From Acetobacterium fimetarium (GTDB lineage Bacteria; Bacillota; Clostridia; Eubacteriales; Eubacteriaceae), in NCBI RefSeq assembly GCF_014284475.1, contig NZ_WJBC01000016.1, forward strand, positions 1 to 64,000: a stretch of DNA of 64,000 nucleotides, read 5' to 3'. The stretch's first letter is position 1, and every line of letters starts with the position of its first letter. A program made the position numbers and the translations under genes. The notes under the pieces were generated by a model. That model was not told where the DNA came from. It was given only the letters and a program-made list of their open reading frames with translations, and did not search any database. Below are positions 39,325-47,917 of the stretch, in pieces.

Positions 39325-39371
39325 ATTTCCTCCATCTATTTGCCTTTTATATCGAATGTATTATTTAAAAC

Positions 39372-39398
39372 AAAAAAATCCGTACCCCATAAGGGACG
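39372..39398 (-). terminator. intrinsic terminator in the leuS leader
   Basis: On the minus strand CGU-CCC-UUAU-GGG-U-ACG followed by seven U, about 30-45 bases after the promoter start and 50 bases before leuS. An upstream GAATT/AATTC pairing could compete with it. The conserved T-box sequence (AGGGUGGNACCGCG) is absent. Confidence 0.7.
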
Positions 39399-39433
39399 AA
39401 TTTCTACTTGTCTCCTAACGAATTCCATCATTA

Positions 39434-39462
39434 ATTATAAATAAGGCGAACAAAACTGTCAA
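39434..39462 (-). promoter_or_regulatory. leuS-rnhA promoter (near-perfect consensus)
   Basis: On the minus strand TTGACA (39457-39462), a 17-bp spacer and TATAAT (39434-39439): both hexamers match the housekeeping consensus exactly. Confidence 0.9.
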
Positions 39463-39641
39463 TCATTTGTGCCTTTTTAATCGAAGTGTTTTTATTTTAC
39501 TGCCGATTTAAAACAATAATGTGATGGGATCATCCGCGAATGCGCTGATTTGGCAGGCAAAGACAGTTCTGAAAGATTTTTTGTGAATTCCTTAAACATT
39601 TATGGTATACTGGACCACAGTAAATTGAAAAGGAGCATTCG

Positions 39642-40757
39642 ATGTATCCCCTTTTAACAATAAACAAACAGAAAATCATAGCAAACACAAAAGAAATCGT
39701 CACCCGGGCTGCGCTGAAGGGCATCAATATCACCGCCGTTACCAAAGTCACCGGCGGCAATGCCGAGATTGCCCAAGCTTTGCTCGATGGCGGTGTTACC
39801 GCGCTTGGTGATTCCCGGATTATCAATCTGAAAAAACTGGCGCACCTGCCCTGTGAAAAATGGCTGATCCGTATTCCCATGCCCAGTGAAGTCAACCAGA
39901 CCGTCGCCTATTCCAATCTGTCTTTAAACAGCGAGATCAAAACCATCCGTCTGTTGAATGAGGCCGCAAAGACCATGGGCAGAACCCACAGTATTCTCTA
40001 TATGCTCGACCTTGGAGACCTTCGCGAAGGTCTTTTTATCGGCGATGGACAGCCCGCAGCGCCTGAAATTGAAGCACTGATTTCAGATTCCTGGCAGAAG
40101 TTGGATGAAAACCTTCGCGAAATTAAGACCATGGAGCATATTCGGCTCCGGGGAATCGGGACCAACGCTACCTGCGTCGGGGCAACCATTCCCACGCCCG
40201 ACAGCTTCACGGCCTTTTTCAAGGTCAAAAAAATGCTGGAAGAAAAATACGAGATCCCCTGTGAAATTATATCCGGCGGAAATTCCAGTGCCTATTACCT
40301 GATTGAGAACGACACCTTTCCGGAGCAAATCAATAACCTGCGTCTCGGCGAAGTCATCCTGTTCGGACGGGAATCGGCCTATTTCAAATGCTACGATTAT
40401 CTGCATCAGGATGCCTTTATTCTGGATGTGGAAATCGTCGAGCTTCAGGACAAACCCACCTTCCCGATCGGCGAAATCGGCAAAAACGCCTTCGAAGAAA
40501 TCCCGGATTTTGAAGATAAGGGAATCCGGCGCCGTGCCATTTGCGGACTGGGCCGCCAGGACACCGACACCGATCACCTGTTTCCGCTGGATGCCGGGAT
40601 CACCATTGAAGGTTCCAGTTCCGATCACCTGGTGATCGATGTGACTGATGCCAATACAACCTATGAAGTGGGCGACATCATCAGCCTCCGCTGCGACTAC
40701 GTCGGAGCGCTGCACGCCGCCACCTCAGCCTATGTTGACAAAATTGTGATAAGTTAA
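39642..40757 (+). CDS. alanine/ornithine racemase-family PLP enzyme
   Basis: 371 residues, fold type III PLP enzyme resembling the alanine/ornithine racemase family. The PLP lysine is in ITAVTKVTGGNAEIA near residue 35. The barrel is followed by a short C-terminal beta domain (LPLDAGITIEGSSSDHLVIDVTD). Family members racemise ornithine or other amino acids; the substrate cannot be read from sequence. ATG at 39642 follows AAGGAG. The next gene, 37 bases on, is an Ldh2-type oxidoreductase and is probably cotranscribed. Confidence 0.8.
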   Translation: MYPLLTINKQKIIANTKEIVTRAALKGINITAVTKVTGGNAEIAQALLDGGVTALGDSRIINLKKLAHLPCEKWLIRIPMPSEVNQTVAYSNLSLNSEIKTIRLLNEAAKTMGRTHSILYMLDLGDLREGLFIGDGQPAAPEIEALISDSWQKLDENLREIKTMEHIRLRGIGTNATCVGATIPTPDSFTAFFKVKKMLEEKYEIPCEIISGGNSSAYYLIENDTFPEQINNLRLGEVILFGRESAYFKCYDYLHQDAFILDVEIVELQDKPTFPIGEIGKNAFEEIPDFEDKGIRRRAICGLGRQDTDTDHLFPLDAGITIEGSSSDHLVIDVTDANTTYEVGDIISLRCDYVGALHAATSAYVDKIVIS

Positions 40758-40793
40758 ATTAAGATAGAGATTAATTCAAAAGGAGAACAATCA

Positions 40794-41912
40794 ATGAAAA
40801 ACGAAACCACCTACACGATTCCCTTTGACACGATGGAAGCATTCATGGCCGCCGCCCTTAAAGGCGTCGGTGTTCCGGAAGCAGACGCCAAAATCTGCGC
40901 GGACATCCTGATTTCCGCAGACAAACGCGGTATTGATTCTCACGGTATCGGACGACTCAAGCCCATTTACTACGACCGTATCAAAAAAGGCATCCAGCAC
41001 CCAGTAACAGAATTCGAAATCGTCAAGGAAACCTTTACCACCGCCGTGATCGACGGCCACGACGGCATGGGCCATGTTATCGCCAAGCGCGCCATGCAGA
41101 TGGCCATCGACAAAGCCAAGGTTTACGGCATGGGCATGACGGTTGTCAGAAACTCCACCCATTACGGCTTCGCCGGTTACTATCCGCTGATGGCGATCGA
41201 AAACAATATGATCGGCATCACCGGCACTAACGCACGCCCCTCCATCGCCCCAACCTTTGGCGTTGAAAACATGCTGGGTACCAATCCGATTACCTTCGGG
41301 ATGCCCAGTGATGAACCCTTCCCCTTCGTGCTTGACTGTGCCACTTCTGTTTCCCAGCGCGGCAAAATCGAAGTTTATGACCGTGAAAACAAAGAGCTGC
41401 CGGACGGCTGGGTCATCGACCGTCAAGGAAAAAGCCGTACCGATACCAAACAGATTCTGATCGACCTGGTCAAGGGCGAAGCTGCCTTGACGCCGCTGGG
41501 CGGAATCGGCGAAGACACCGGTGGATACAAGGGTTACGGCTACGCTACCGTGGTGGAAATTCTATCCGCTGCGCTGCAGGGTGGTTCCTTCCTGAAGGGA
41601 CTGCTGGGTTTTGATCCCAACGGAAATGCACAACCCTACCATCTGGGCCATTTCTTCATAGCCATCAACATCGACAACTTCATCGAACCGGATGCTTTCA
41701 AAAAGACAACCGGCGATATTCTGAGAGATCTCCGCAATTCCGACAAGATGCCGGGACAGGAACGCATCTACACCGCCGGCGAAAAGGAATATGACGTCTG
41801 GCTGCAGCGCAAGAATACCGGTGTTCCCGTCAACGATGCCCTGATCAAGGATATTCTCGATATCAAAGCTGAACTTGGTTTAAACCAGTACAATTTCCCG
41901 TTTGAAAAATAA
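40794..41912 (+). CDS. malate/L-lactate dehydrogenase-family (Ldh2) oxidoreductase
   Basis: 372 residues of the Ldh2/AllD/DpkA family, NAD(P)-dependent reductases of 2-oxo acids or cyclic imines. Visible family blocks are KRGIDSHGIGRL (catalytic His), NSTHYGFAGYYPLMA and GTNPITFGMPS, plus the C-terminal GGYKGYGYATVVEILSAALQG. Substrates in the family include malate, lactate, ureidoglycolate and delta-1-piperideine-2-carboxylate. The upstream racemase makes an amino-acid-derived 2-oxo acid or imine substrate plausible. ATG follows AAAAGGAG. Confidence 0.85.
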   Translation: MKNETTYTIPFDTMEAFMAAALKGVGVPEADAKICADILISADKRGIDSHGIGRLKPIYYDRIKKGIQHPVTEFEIVKETFTTAVIDGHDGMGHVIAKRAMQMAIDKAKVYGMGMTVVRNSTHYGFAGYYPLMAIENNMIGITGTNARPSIAPTFGVENMLGTNPITFGMPSDEPFPFVLDCATSVSQRGKIEVYDRENKELPDGWVIDRQGKSRTDTKQILIDLVKGEAALTPLGGIGEDTGGYKGYGYATVVEILSAALQGGSFLKGLLGFDPNGNAQPYHLGHFFIAINIDNFIEPDAFKKTTGDILRDLRNSDKMPGQERIYTAGEKEYDVWLQRKNTGVPVNDALIKDILDIKAELGLNQYNFPFEK

Positions 41913-41915
41913 ATA

Positions 41916-42050
41916 ATTGCTCAAAGTGCCGTGAGCTTTACGATCAGTTTCGCACGAACCAGTTTTTACACTGTACAGCGGACAGTCTATCGACTGTTCG
42001 CCTACACGTTACAAAACTGGTTGTGGAAACCGACCGTAAAGCAATAATTG
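41916..42050. repeat. structured intergenic element, related architecture (copy 3)
   Basis: Nested complementary segments: GCTTTACG (41935) with CGTAAAGC (42035), GTTTC with GAAAC, CAC with GTG, AACCAGTTTT (41957) with AAAACTGGTT (42013), and a central hairpin CGGACAGTC-TATC-GACTGTTCG (41979-42000). The central hairpin resembles those of copies 1 and 2, but the outer stem sequence differs. It lies directly after the Ldh2 stop. Confidence 0.6.
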
Positions 42051-42087
42051 TTCGTCGCTTATGTATTTCTCAATTTTTTAAAAATAA

Positions 42088-42141
42088 AAAAAAGGAGACT
42101 CCGTAAAAACAATCTGTTTTTCAGGATCTCTTTATTTTTTT
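42088..42141. terminator. bidirectional terminator between convergent genes
   Basis: AAAGGAGACTCC and GGATCTCTTT pair imperfectly and are flanked by A and T tracts on both sides. It serves the Ldh2 gene and the convergent diguanylate cyclase. Confidence 0.65.
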
Positions 42142-42160
42142 TACCCAAAATTTCTATTAT

Positions 42161-43396
42161 TTAAATAACGTTGACATCAATCACGTCAATGCTCTGAAAA
42201 TGGATGCTGTTGCGGATCTTTTTCGCCTCATAAAGGGCCTGATCCGCATTTTTGATCAAGTCTTCACTGGATGAATTTTCCGACGGAACCACGCAACAGA
42301 CACCGATGCTGATGGTGATCGATTGACACGCCTGTGAATCAATCCCGGAAATGACCAGTTTTGAAACATTCTCCCGAAGTTTGTTTGCAATCGTCATCGC
42401 CCCGTCTTGATCTGTCTGCGGCAGAATGACAGCAAATTCGTCGCCGCCGTATCTGGACACGACATCGCGAGAACGGTTGGCACAGAAAACAAGAACATCC
42501 GCAACCTGCTGTAAGCAATGATCCCCGATCTGATGTCCGAAACTGTCGTTCAATGATTTGAAAAAATCGATGTCGACCATAATCAGGGACAATGGTAACC
42601 GGTTCTTGCGGCAACTGCGCCATTCCAGCTTCATTGACTTATCGAACATGGAACGGTTGAAAATATGCGTCAGCCCATCCCGCTGGGAAAGAAGTTTCAA
42701 TTTTTCATTGGCTTGCTTCAATTCTTTGTTGACCGTTTCCAGTTCTTGACTTTTTTGCTCCAGTTTTTTTCCATTTTCAAAAATGCTCACACAATCCTTA
42801 AATCGCATCCGTGAAATGACTACAGCCAATATAAGAATCAGGGTGCTGTTGGCAATATTTCCGAAAACAATATTGCCGGATGGCTGAAACAGTGAAATCA
42901 GCAGTATAAAAGCGGCCTGCACCAGCGTATAAATCAGTAGCAGAATATAGGGTTGAAAAAGCGGTATCACAGCCAGAGAAATGATGGCTCCAATATAGAT
43001 AACGATTTGGCCGTAGGAAATCTGGTCCAGTAGTGAAATACCGGCACACCATGATAGAATTGAGATGGAAAAAATAATCGTAACCGCCTGGATGCCACGC
43101 ACATGTTGATCGATGTTCTTTTTCATTCCGTTGAACATAATCGCGCTTGCGGACGCTGCCACTAACAGAACCAGATACATTGCAAAATAGTAAATACCCG
43201 GTTGAACAAATAGATCTCGACCTTTAAAAAGCCACGAAAAAATGATCATTGCCAATTCCCAAAAGACAAAAATACGCGAAAAAAGGACTACTCTGTCGAT
43301 GTTGGTTTGGCTGATCGTGGTGCTCAGCTCATCGCGGTAATCGTCTGCAACCGAAATATAAAACAGATCCTTGATAGTTTTTTGTACTCTGGACAT
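42161..43396 (-). CDS. membrane-bound diguanylate cyclase (GGDEF)
   Basis: 411 residues. About six or seven N-terminal membrane helices (residues 35-200) are followed by a coiled-coil linker (LEQKSQELETVNKELKQANEKLKLL) and a GGDEF domain. The active-site motif is RYGGDEFAV, with the upstream DGLTHIFNRSMFD and DIDFFKSLND segments, so c-di-GMP synthesis is expected. No I-site RxxD is obvious directly before GGDEF. The ATG at 43396 (MSRVQKTIKD) follows GAGGTGG; the frame upstream begins with a TTG and is less likely. Confidence 0.88.
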   Translation of the reverse strand: MSRVQKTIKDLFYISVADDYRDELSTTISQTNIDRVVLFSRIFVFWELAMIIFSWLFKGRDLFVQPGIYYFAMYLVLLVAASASAIMFNGMKKNIDQHVRGIQAVTIIFSISILSWCAGISLLDQISYGQIVIYIGAIISLAVIPLFQPYILLLIYTLVQAAFILLISLFQPSGNIVFGNIANSTLILILAVVISRMRFKDCVSIFENGKKLEQKSQELETVNKELKQANEKLKLLSQRDGLTHIFNRSMFDKSMKLEWRSCRKNRLPLSLIMVDIDFFKSLNDSFGHQIGDHCLQQVADVLVFCANRSRDVVSRYGGDEFAVILPQTDQDGAMTIANKLRENVSKLVISGIDSQACQSITISIGVCCVVPSENSSSEDLIKNADQALYEAKKIRNSIHFQSIDVIDVNVI

Positions 43397-43632
43397 CAAA
43401 ATTTGCCACCTCAAATCTCGTGAATTATTTTGATATTTTTCATCTTCTACCTGATCTTGACGGATAATTGTTTTCCCGACAAGCGTAAATACAGATTGAT
43501 AATTAAACGTCAGATAAATCCCCCAGTAAAATCATTACCTTCAATATAACAGAAAACAAAGAAAACCACAAGAAATAAGCAAGACCTTTGCCGCATTGTT
43601 AGTGGCAAACGTCGCCAGATTTTCAATCAGGC

Positions 43633-43661
43633 TTGAAAAAAAAGTGCAGATGTATTACAAT
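43633..43661 (+). promoter_or_regulatory. promoter of the NiCo riboswitch/P-type ATPase unit
   Basis: TTGAAA (43633-43638), a 17-bp spacer and TACAAT (43656-43661), giving a start near 43668, about 30 bases before the riboswitch. The gap 43397-43632 holds nothing else recognised. Confidence 0.65.
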
Positions 43662-43696
43662 AGTATCAATCTCTTTGCACTGCATTTTATTCTACA

Positions 43697-43815
43697 GTAC
43701 AACCTGATCAGGCGATGAACAGATTTCTGTTCATGAGGCCGGGCCGTTCAGACGGCAGCAGATTATCTTCATCACATCTGCGGGACAGTAGTATGTTCCC
43801 GCAGGTGTTTTTTTA
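43697..43815 (+). promoter_or_regulatory. NiCo (czcD) riboswitch with terminator
   Basis: The sequence follows the known NiCo aptamer closely. GATCAGGCGATGAACAG pairs with CTGTTCAT, then come the two purine-rich junction halves (GAGGCCGGGC and GGCAGCAGA) and the CATCTGCGGGACAG end. The 3' CATCTGCGGGA also pairs with TCCCGCAGGTG, followed by seven T, forming a terminator that competes with the aptamer. Metal binding should therefore allow read-through. The class binds Co2+ and Ni2+, and has been reported to respond to Fe2+ as well. Confidence 0.9.
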
Positions 43816-43910
43816 TACCTTTTTAAGAACATACGTAAAACACCGACAATCAGTGAAGTGTCAGGAGGCGATTAAATATAAAGCCATACGGCTGAAAACG
43901 GAGGTATGTT

Positions 43911-46439
43911 TTGATTGAAAACAGAACCGGTCCGAACGGACTTACGACTCAGGAAGCAAATAACCGGCAGGAACAATTTGGAAAAAATGAATTGACAGCA
44001 CAGAAAAAAGATAGCTTTTTTCACAAGCTGCTGCACATCATCTGCGAGCCCATGTTCCTGCTGCTGCTGGTCGCTGCAGGCATCTACTTTATTCTGGGTG
44101 AACCCCGGGATGGTGCGATCATGCTGGTATTCGTCATTGGAATTATCAGCATTGACGTCATTCAGGAATGGAAAACCGATAAAACCCTCAGCGCACTCAA
44201 GGATCTGTCTGCCCCCCATATCAGGGTCATCCGCGATGGAAAGGAAATCATCATCGCCAGTGTGGATCTCGTTCCCGACGATCTGATGATGATCTGCGAG
44301 GGTGTGAAAATTCCGGCAGATGGGATCATTCTAAAATGCAGTGATCTGTGCGTGGATGAATCCTCACTCACCGGAGAAGCCGAGGGGGTTTGGAAAATCG
44401 CAACAGAAAGTGCGGATCCATCCCGTGATTACTGGCGCAAAGATTACTGTTATGCCGGTACGCTTGTCACGCAGGGATCTGCGACCGTCGCGGTTGACAA
44501 AATCGGAAAAGCAACAGAGTACGGAAAAATCGGCGCCAATGTGGCCTCAGCCCCGGATAAGCCTTCTCCGCTGCAGCGGCAAACCGGCAGCCTGGTCAAA
44601 CTATGCGCCGGGATTGCCTTATTATTGATGACGCTCGTTGGTCTGGTAACCTATCTCAATATTCCCGACCATGCCTTCAAAGACCGTATCATCGAGAGCA
44701 TCCTCTCAGGGATCACTCTGGCCATGGCGATGATTCCGGAAGAATTCCCGGTCATTCTGACCGTCTTTCTTTCAATGGGCGCCTGGCGGCTGGCTAAAAA
44801 GCAGTCGCTGGTGCGCAAACTGCCTGCAGTTGAAACCCTCGGTTCTGTCTCGGTGCTCTGCGTCGATAAAACCGGTACCATCACGATGAACCAGATGACC
44901 GTTCAGGATACCTGGGTGCTGAACGGTAACGCTGATACCCTTTGCGAAATGATGGGACTCGGATGTGAAACTGATACCTATGATCCCATGGAGAAGGCAA
45001 TGCTCAACTACTGCGAAAAGCAGGGCTTTTCCAGAGCGCATCTTTTCGGTGGCGACTTGATTACCGAATACGCCTTTACCAATGAACTCAAGATGATGGG
45101 ACACGTCTGGCACCATGACGGTGAAATCATCGTTGCCGCCAAAGGTTCTCCCGAACACATCCTGACCATTAGCGAGCTTTCCAAAGATGAACGCAAAATC
45201 ATTGAAAATAAGATCCGTGAGATGTCCGAGCAGGGTCTGCGGGTGATCGCCGTTGGCACGATGAAACCAGAAACTGAATCGGATATTCCTGCTGATATTA
45301 CTGCCTGCACGCTTTCATTTTGCGGGCTGATCGGCCTGGCTGACCCGCCGAGAGAATCGGTGAAAGATGATATCGCACTCTGCAATAAGGCTGGAATTCG
45401 CGTTGTCATGATCACCGGCGACAACGGCATCACAGCTGCCAGCATTGCGAAAAAAATCGGCATGACCGGTTGTGAGAACATCATCACGGGCGACATGCTC
45501 GAAGCAATGGCAGATGAAGAACTGCGTGAAAAAGTGAAAAAAGTCAGCATCTTCTCCCGGGTTGTTCCGGAACATAAAATGCGGATCGTCAGAGCCTTTA
45601 AAGAAAACGGCGAAATTGTTGCAATGACCGGGGATGGCGTCAATGATGCACCGGCATTGAAGTATGCCGATATCGGGATTGCCATGGGCAAACGCGGTTC
45701 GGAAGTGTCACGGGAAGCGGCAGATCTTATTCTAATGGACGACAATTTCTCAACCATCGTCTACACGGTTCGCGACGGTCGCCGGGTCTATGACAACATC
45801 CGAAAAGCCGTCGGGTATGTGTTTACGATTCATATTCCGATTGCGTTTGCCGCTCTGCTGGCACCTTTGCTCGGGATTGGTCCCGCCAGTCTTTTATTGC
45901 TGCCGTTGCATGTGGTGCTGCTGGAGCTGATCATCGATCCAACCTGCTCCATCGTGCTTGAGCGGCAACCAGCCGAGCTGGATATCATGGAAAGAAAACC
46001 GCGGAATCCTGCTGAAAATCTGGTTGATGCCCGATTATTATTAAAGAGTTTTTCACAGGGGTTTGTTCTGTTTGCTGCTTCCTTTGGCACCTACTATTTG
46101 ATGCTGGAGCAGAATCCCGGCAACGCACCACTGGCCAGAACGATGGGCTTTTCGGTCATCGTGATCGCTAATCTTTTTCTCGTTCAGGTCAACAGTTCCT
46201 ATCATGATTTTGCCTTGCAGTCCATGAAACGATTGATGAAGGATAAGCTGATGTGGTTGGTTAACATAGCGACCCTATCTGGTCTGCTGATCATTCTCTA
46301 CACGCCGGCCAGTGCTTTTCTGAAACTCACGCCCCTCTCACCGGCCCAGTTGCTTACCGTGTTTGGAATCGCCGCTGTTTCGGTTTTGTGGTATGAAGTG
46401 GTTAAACTGATTCATAAATTAAAGAACCCGGCAAATTGA
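43911..46439 (+). CDS. cation-translocating P-type ATPase (probable transition-metal exporter)
   Basis: 842 residues with P-type ATPase layout: N-terminal cation_ATPase_N, actuator motif SSLTGEAEGV, phosphorylation site CVDKTGTIT (Asp near 319), and the hinge MTGDGVNDAPALKYADIGIAMG. There are C-terminal membrane helices. The M4 metal-site motif is IPEEFPV. By sequence it looks like the P2A-like Ca/Mn group, but the NiCo riboswitch upstream points to Co, Ni or Fe(II) efflux. No N-terminal heavy-metal-binding CxxC domain is present. TTG start at 43911 behind GGAGG (43900-43904). Confidence 0.9.
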   Translation: MIENRTGPNGLTTQEANNRQEQFGKNELTAQKKDSFFHKLLHIICEPMFLLLLVAAGIYFILGEPRDGAIMLVFVIGIISIDVIQEWKTDKTLSALKDLSAPHIRVIRDGKEIIIASVDLVPDDLMMICEGVKIPADGIILKCSDLCVDESSLTGEAEGVWKIATESADPSRDYWRKDYCYAGTLVTQGSATVAVDKIGKATEYGKIGANVASAPDKPSPLQRQTGSLVKLCAGIALLLMTLVGLVTYLNIPDHAFKDRIIESILSGITLAMAMIPEEFPVILTVFLSMGAWRLAKKQSLVRKLPAVETLGSVSVLCVDKTGTITMNQMTVQDTWVLNGNADTLCEMMGLGCETDTYDPMEKAMLNYCEKQGFSRAHLFGGDLITEYAFTNELKMMGHVWHHDGEIIVAAKGSPEHILTISELSKDERKIIENKIREMSEQGLRVIAVGTMKPETESDIPADITACTLSFCGLIGLADPPRESVKDDIALCNKAGIRVVMITGDNGITAASIAKKIGMTGCENIITGDMLEAMADEELREKVKKVSIFSRVVPEHKMRIVRAFKENGEIVAMTGDGVNDAPALKYADIGIAMGKRGSEVSREAADLILMDDNFSTIVYTVRDGRRVYDNIRKAVGYVFTIHIPIAFAALLAPLLGIGPASLLLLPLHVVLLELIIDPTCSIVLERQPAELDIMERKPRNPAENLVDARLLLKSFSQGFVLFAASFGTYYLMLEQNPGNAPLARTMGFSVIVIANLFLVQVNSSYHDFALQSMKRLMKDKLMWLVNIATLSGLLIILYTPASAFLKLTPLSPAQLLTVFGIAAVSVLWYEVVKLIHKLKNPAN

Positions 46440-46473
46440 AAAGCAATCAACCAGACAAATTCGAATCATGATA

Positions 46474-46516
46474 AAAGCAGGAGTTGCCGATTTAATGTCG
46501 GAGCCCCTGCTTTTTT
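46474..46516. terminator. bidirectional terminator after the P-type ATPase
   Basis: AAAGCAGG...CCTGCTTTTTT hairpin with an inner CCGA/TCGG pairing, flanked by A and T runs. It lies between convergent genes. Confidence 0.75.
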
Positions 46517-46537
46517 ATTCCTGTTTATCATGCATTT

Positions 46538-47020
46538 TTACTGCATAACGGCCTGTGACAGGGCGTCATTGACCGCCTCGAGAATGCCTTTGGAGCTTAA
46601 CGTTGCGCCGCTGAAGGTGTCGACTTGTGTGGACTGAGCTGCAATGATGTCTGGGATGAGCACATCGGCAGCATCATCAAAATACACATAGGTATCATTG
46701 TAGCTGACAACTGAGATATCACAGATAGCCCCGCCCATTATGGTCACCTCGACGACAATCCCGGGAGATCGTCCTGATCCATTGCCGGTATAAACGCCGT
46801 CGCGATATGTGCAGACCGCAGCTGCATTAGGATCGGCCGGTACTGTGCTGTCAGTATTGCTTTGGATCGCACTGTCTGACGGGCTGTCCGTTGTGACATT
46901 ATCTGCCTTCTCTGTTGTGGTATCCGATGCGCTGTCGGTATTGCCGGAACTGCATCCGGAAAAAAACAGCAGCAATAAAAGAACGGCCGTCATTATACCA
47001 ATTATTGGTGTTCTTCTCAT
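46538..47020 (-). CDS. FMN-binding-domain lipoprotein
   Basis: 160 residues. The signal peptide ends in a lipobox (LLFFSGC, Cys about 23). A Ser/Thr/Asp-rich linker of about 45 residues follows, then an FMN_bind domain like that of RnfG. The covalent-flavin motif DTFSGATLSSKGI is near residue 137. In such proteins FMN is linked to Thr by the ApbE flavin transferase, and they carry electrons on the outside of the membrane. No partner gene is adjacent. Confidence 0.82.
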   Translation of the reverse strand: MRRTPIIGIMTAVLLLLLFFSGCSSGNTDSASDTTTEKADNVTTDSPSDSAIQSNTDSTVPADPNAAAVCTYRDGVYTGNGSGRSPGIVVEVTIMGGAICDISVVSYNDTYVYFDDAADVLIPDIIAAQSTQVDTFSGATLSSKGILEAVNDALSQAVMQ

Positions 47021-47253
47021 GATATCCGCCTCCTTTTTTCATAGATACCCTTTTGTGGTTTATTTATTTATGAAAGTAGGATGGTCGAAAAATTTCAGAG
47101 GTTTTCTGCATACAGTCTTAGTGCCGTGCAGATCGCTGTTCAGTTCACTGATTTTTCCGCTGAATTCAGCGCTGGTCTTTGATATTCAGTTTGTCAGCAT
47201 CCAAAATGATTTCGATTACATGATTTTGATTACGGTTTCAACCGGTGATCATC
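47021..47253. other. intergenic, no gene recognised
   Basis: Upstream region of the lipoprotein (minus) and of the fluoride unit (plus). A plus-strand open frame crosses it from 46809 but has no ribosome site and is antisense to the lipoprotein, so I leave it out. Confidence 0.5.
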
Positions 47254-47282
47254 TTGACGCATTTATTTCCTCATGCTATCCT
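47254..47282 (+). promoter_or_regulatory. promoter of the fluoride riboswitch/crcB unit
   Basis: TTGACG (47254-47259), a 17-bp spacer and TATCCT (47277-47282), just before the riboswitch. Confidence 0.65.
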
Positions 47283-47293
47283 TAGTTCACAAC

Positions 47294-47374
47294 GAAAAAG
47301 GTGATGGAGTTCACCTGAAATGCTGATTAGCTAATGACTCCTGCAGATTAGATTCATGATTCTGCAGGTTTTTT
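47294..47374 (+). promoter_or_regulatory. fluoride (crcB) riboswitch with terminator
   Basis: GGTGATGGAGTTCACC (47300-47315), then TGAAATGCTGATTAGCTAATGACTCC, is the signature fluoride aptamer with its pseudoknot strands. The last aptamer bases merge into a terminator, CCTGCAG...TCTGCAGG plus six T (47340-47374). Fluoride binding is expected to prevent terminator formation. Confidence 0.95.
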
Positions 47375-47468
47375 ATTGCCTAAAATCATTTCTCTGTTTT
47401 TTACTCAAACAAATAATAATAAAAACCTTCACGACGGAAATAGTTTGTCATTTCAGAGGAGGACAATG

Positions 47469-47906
47469 ATGAAAAAATATTGTTTTATTGCGGCCGGCGG
47501 CGCCATCGGTGCCCTGCTGCGTTATGGATTCAAAACAACGGCAAATTTATTGCCGGCTACCGCTGTTTTGCCAAACAGCGCATTCAATATTCTGCTGATC
47601 AATCTGCTTGGCTGTCTGCTGCTGGGTATGTTCAACGCCGTATTTTCCAGAACAGAGCGGATCAGCACCGATCTGAAACTGGGAGTTACCGCCGGTTTCG
47701 TGGGAGCCTTTACGACATTTTCAACCTTTTGCAAGGAAAGTCTGGATCTGCTTGATGTCGGTTTAACCGGAACCTTTTTTTATTTCATCGCCGCCTCCCT
47801 AATCCTGGGAATCACCGCCGTCTACATTGGAAATATTGTCGGGCATCGCGTTGTCCATCCCGTTGGAAAAGCCATTGTTTCCCAGTTCGGCTTTGACTAC
47901 AATTAG
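47469..47906 (+). CDS. crcB: fluoride channel CrcB/Fluc
   Basis: 145 residues, four membrane helices, normal length. Family motifs are GGAIGALLRYGFK near the N-terminus, LLINLLGCLLLGMF (the polar N in helix 2) and AGFVGAFTTFSTFCKESLDLL (the phenylalanine-box and Na+-site region). It exports fluoride as a dual-topology dimer. ATG at 47469 is chosen because GAGGAGG ends 6 bases before it; the ATG at 47466 is too close. Controlled by the fluoride riboswitch upstream. Confidence 0.93.
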   Translation: MKKYCFIAAGGAIGALLRYGFKTTANLLPATAVLPNSAFNILLINLLGCLLLGMFNAVFSRTERISTDLKLGVTAGFVGAFTTFSTFCKESLDLLDVGLTGTFFYFIAASLILGITAVYIGNIVGHRVVHPVGKAIVSQFGFDYN

Positions 47907-47917
47907 GAAACTGGCCC

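Noticed and set aside
39325-39462. T-box riboswitch before leuS
   Set aside because: The leader is too short, and the AGGGUGGNACCGCG motif and specifier stem are missing.
46809-47285. Plus-strand 158-codon frame
   Set aside because: Mostly antisense to the FMN-binding lipoprotein, with no ribosome site; it runs into the fluoride unit's promoter.
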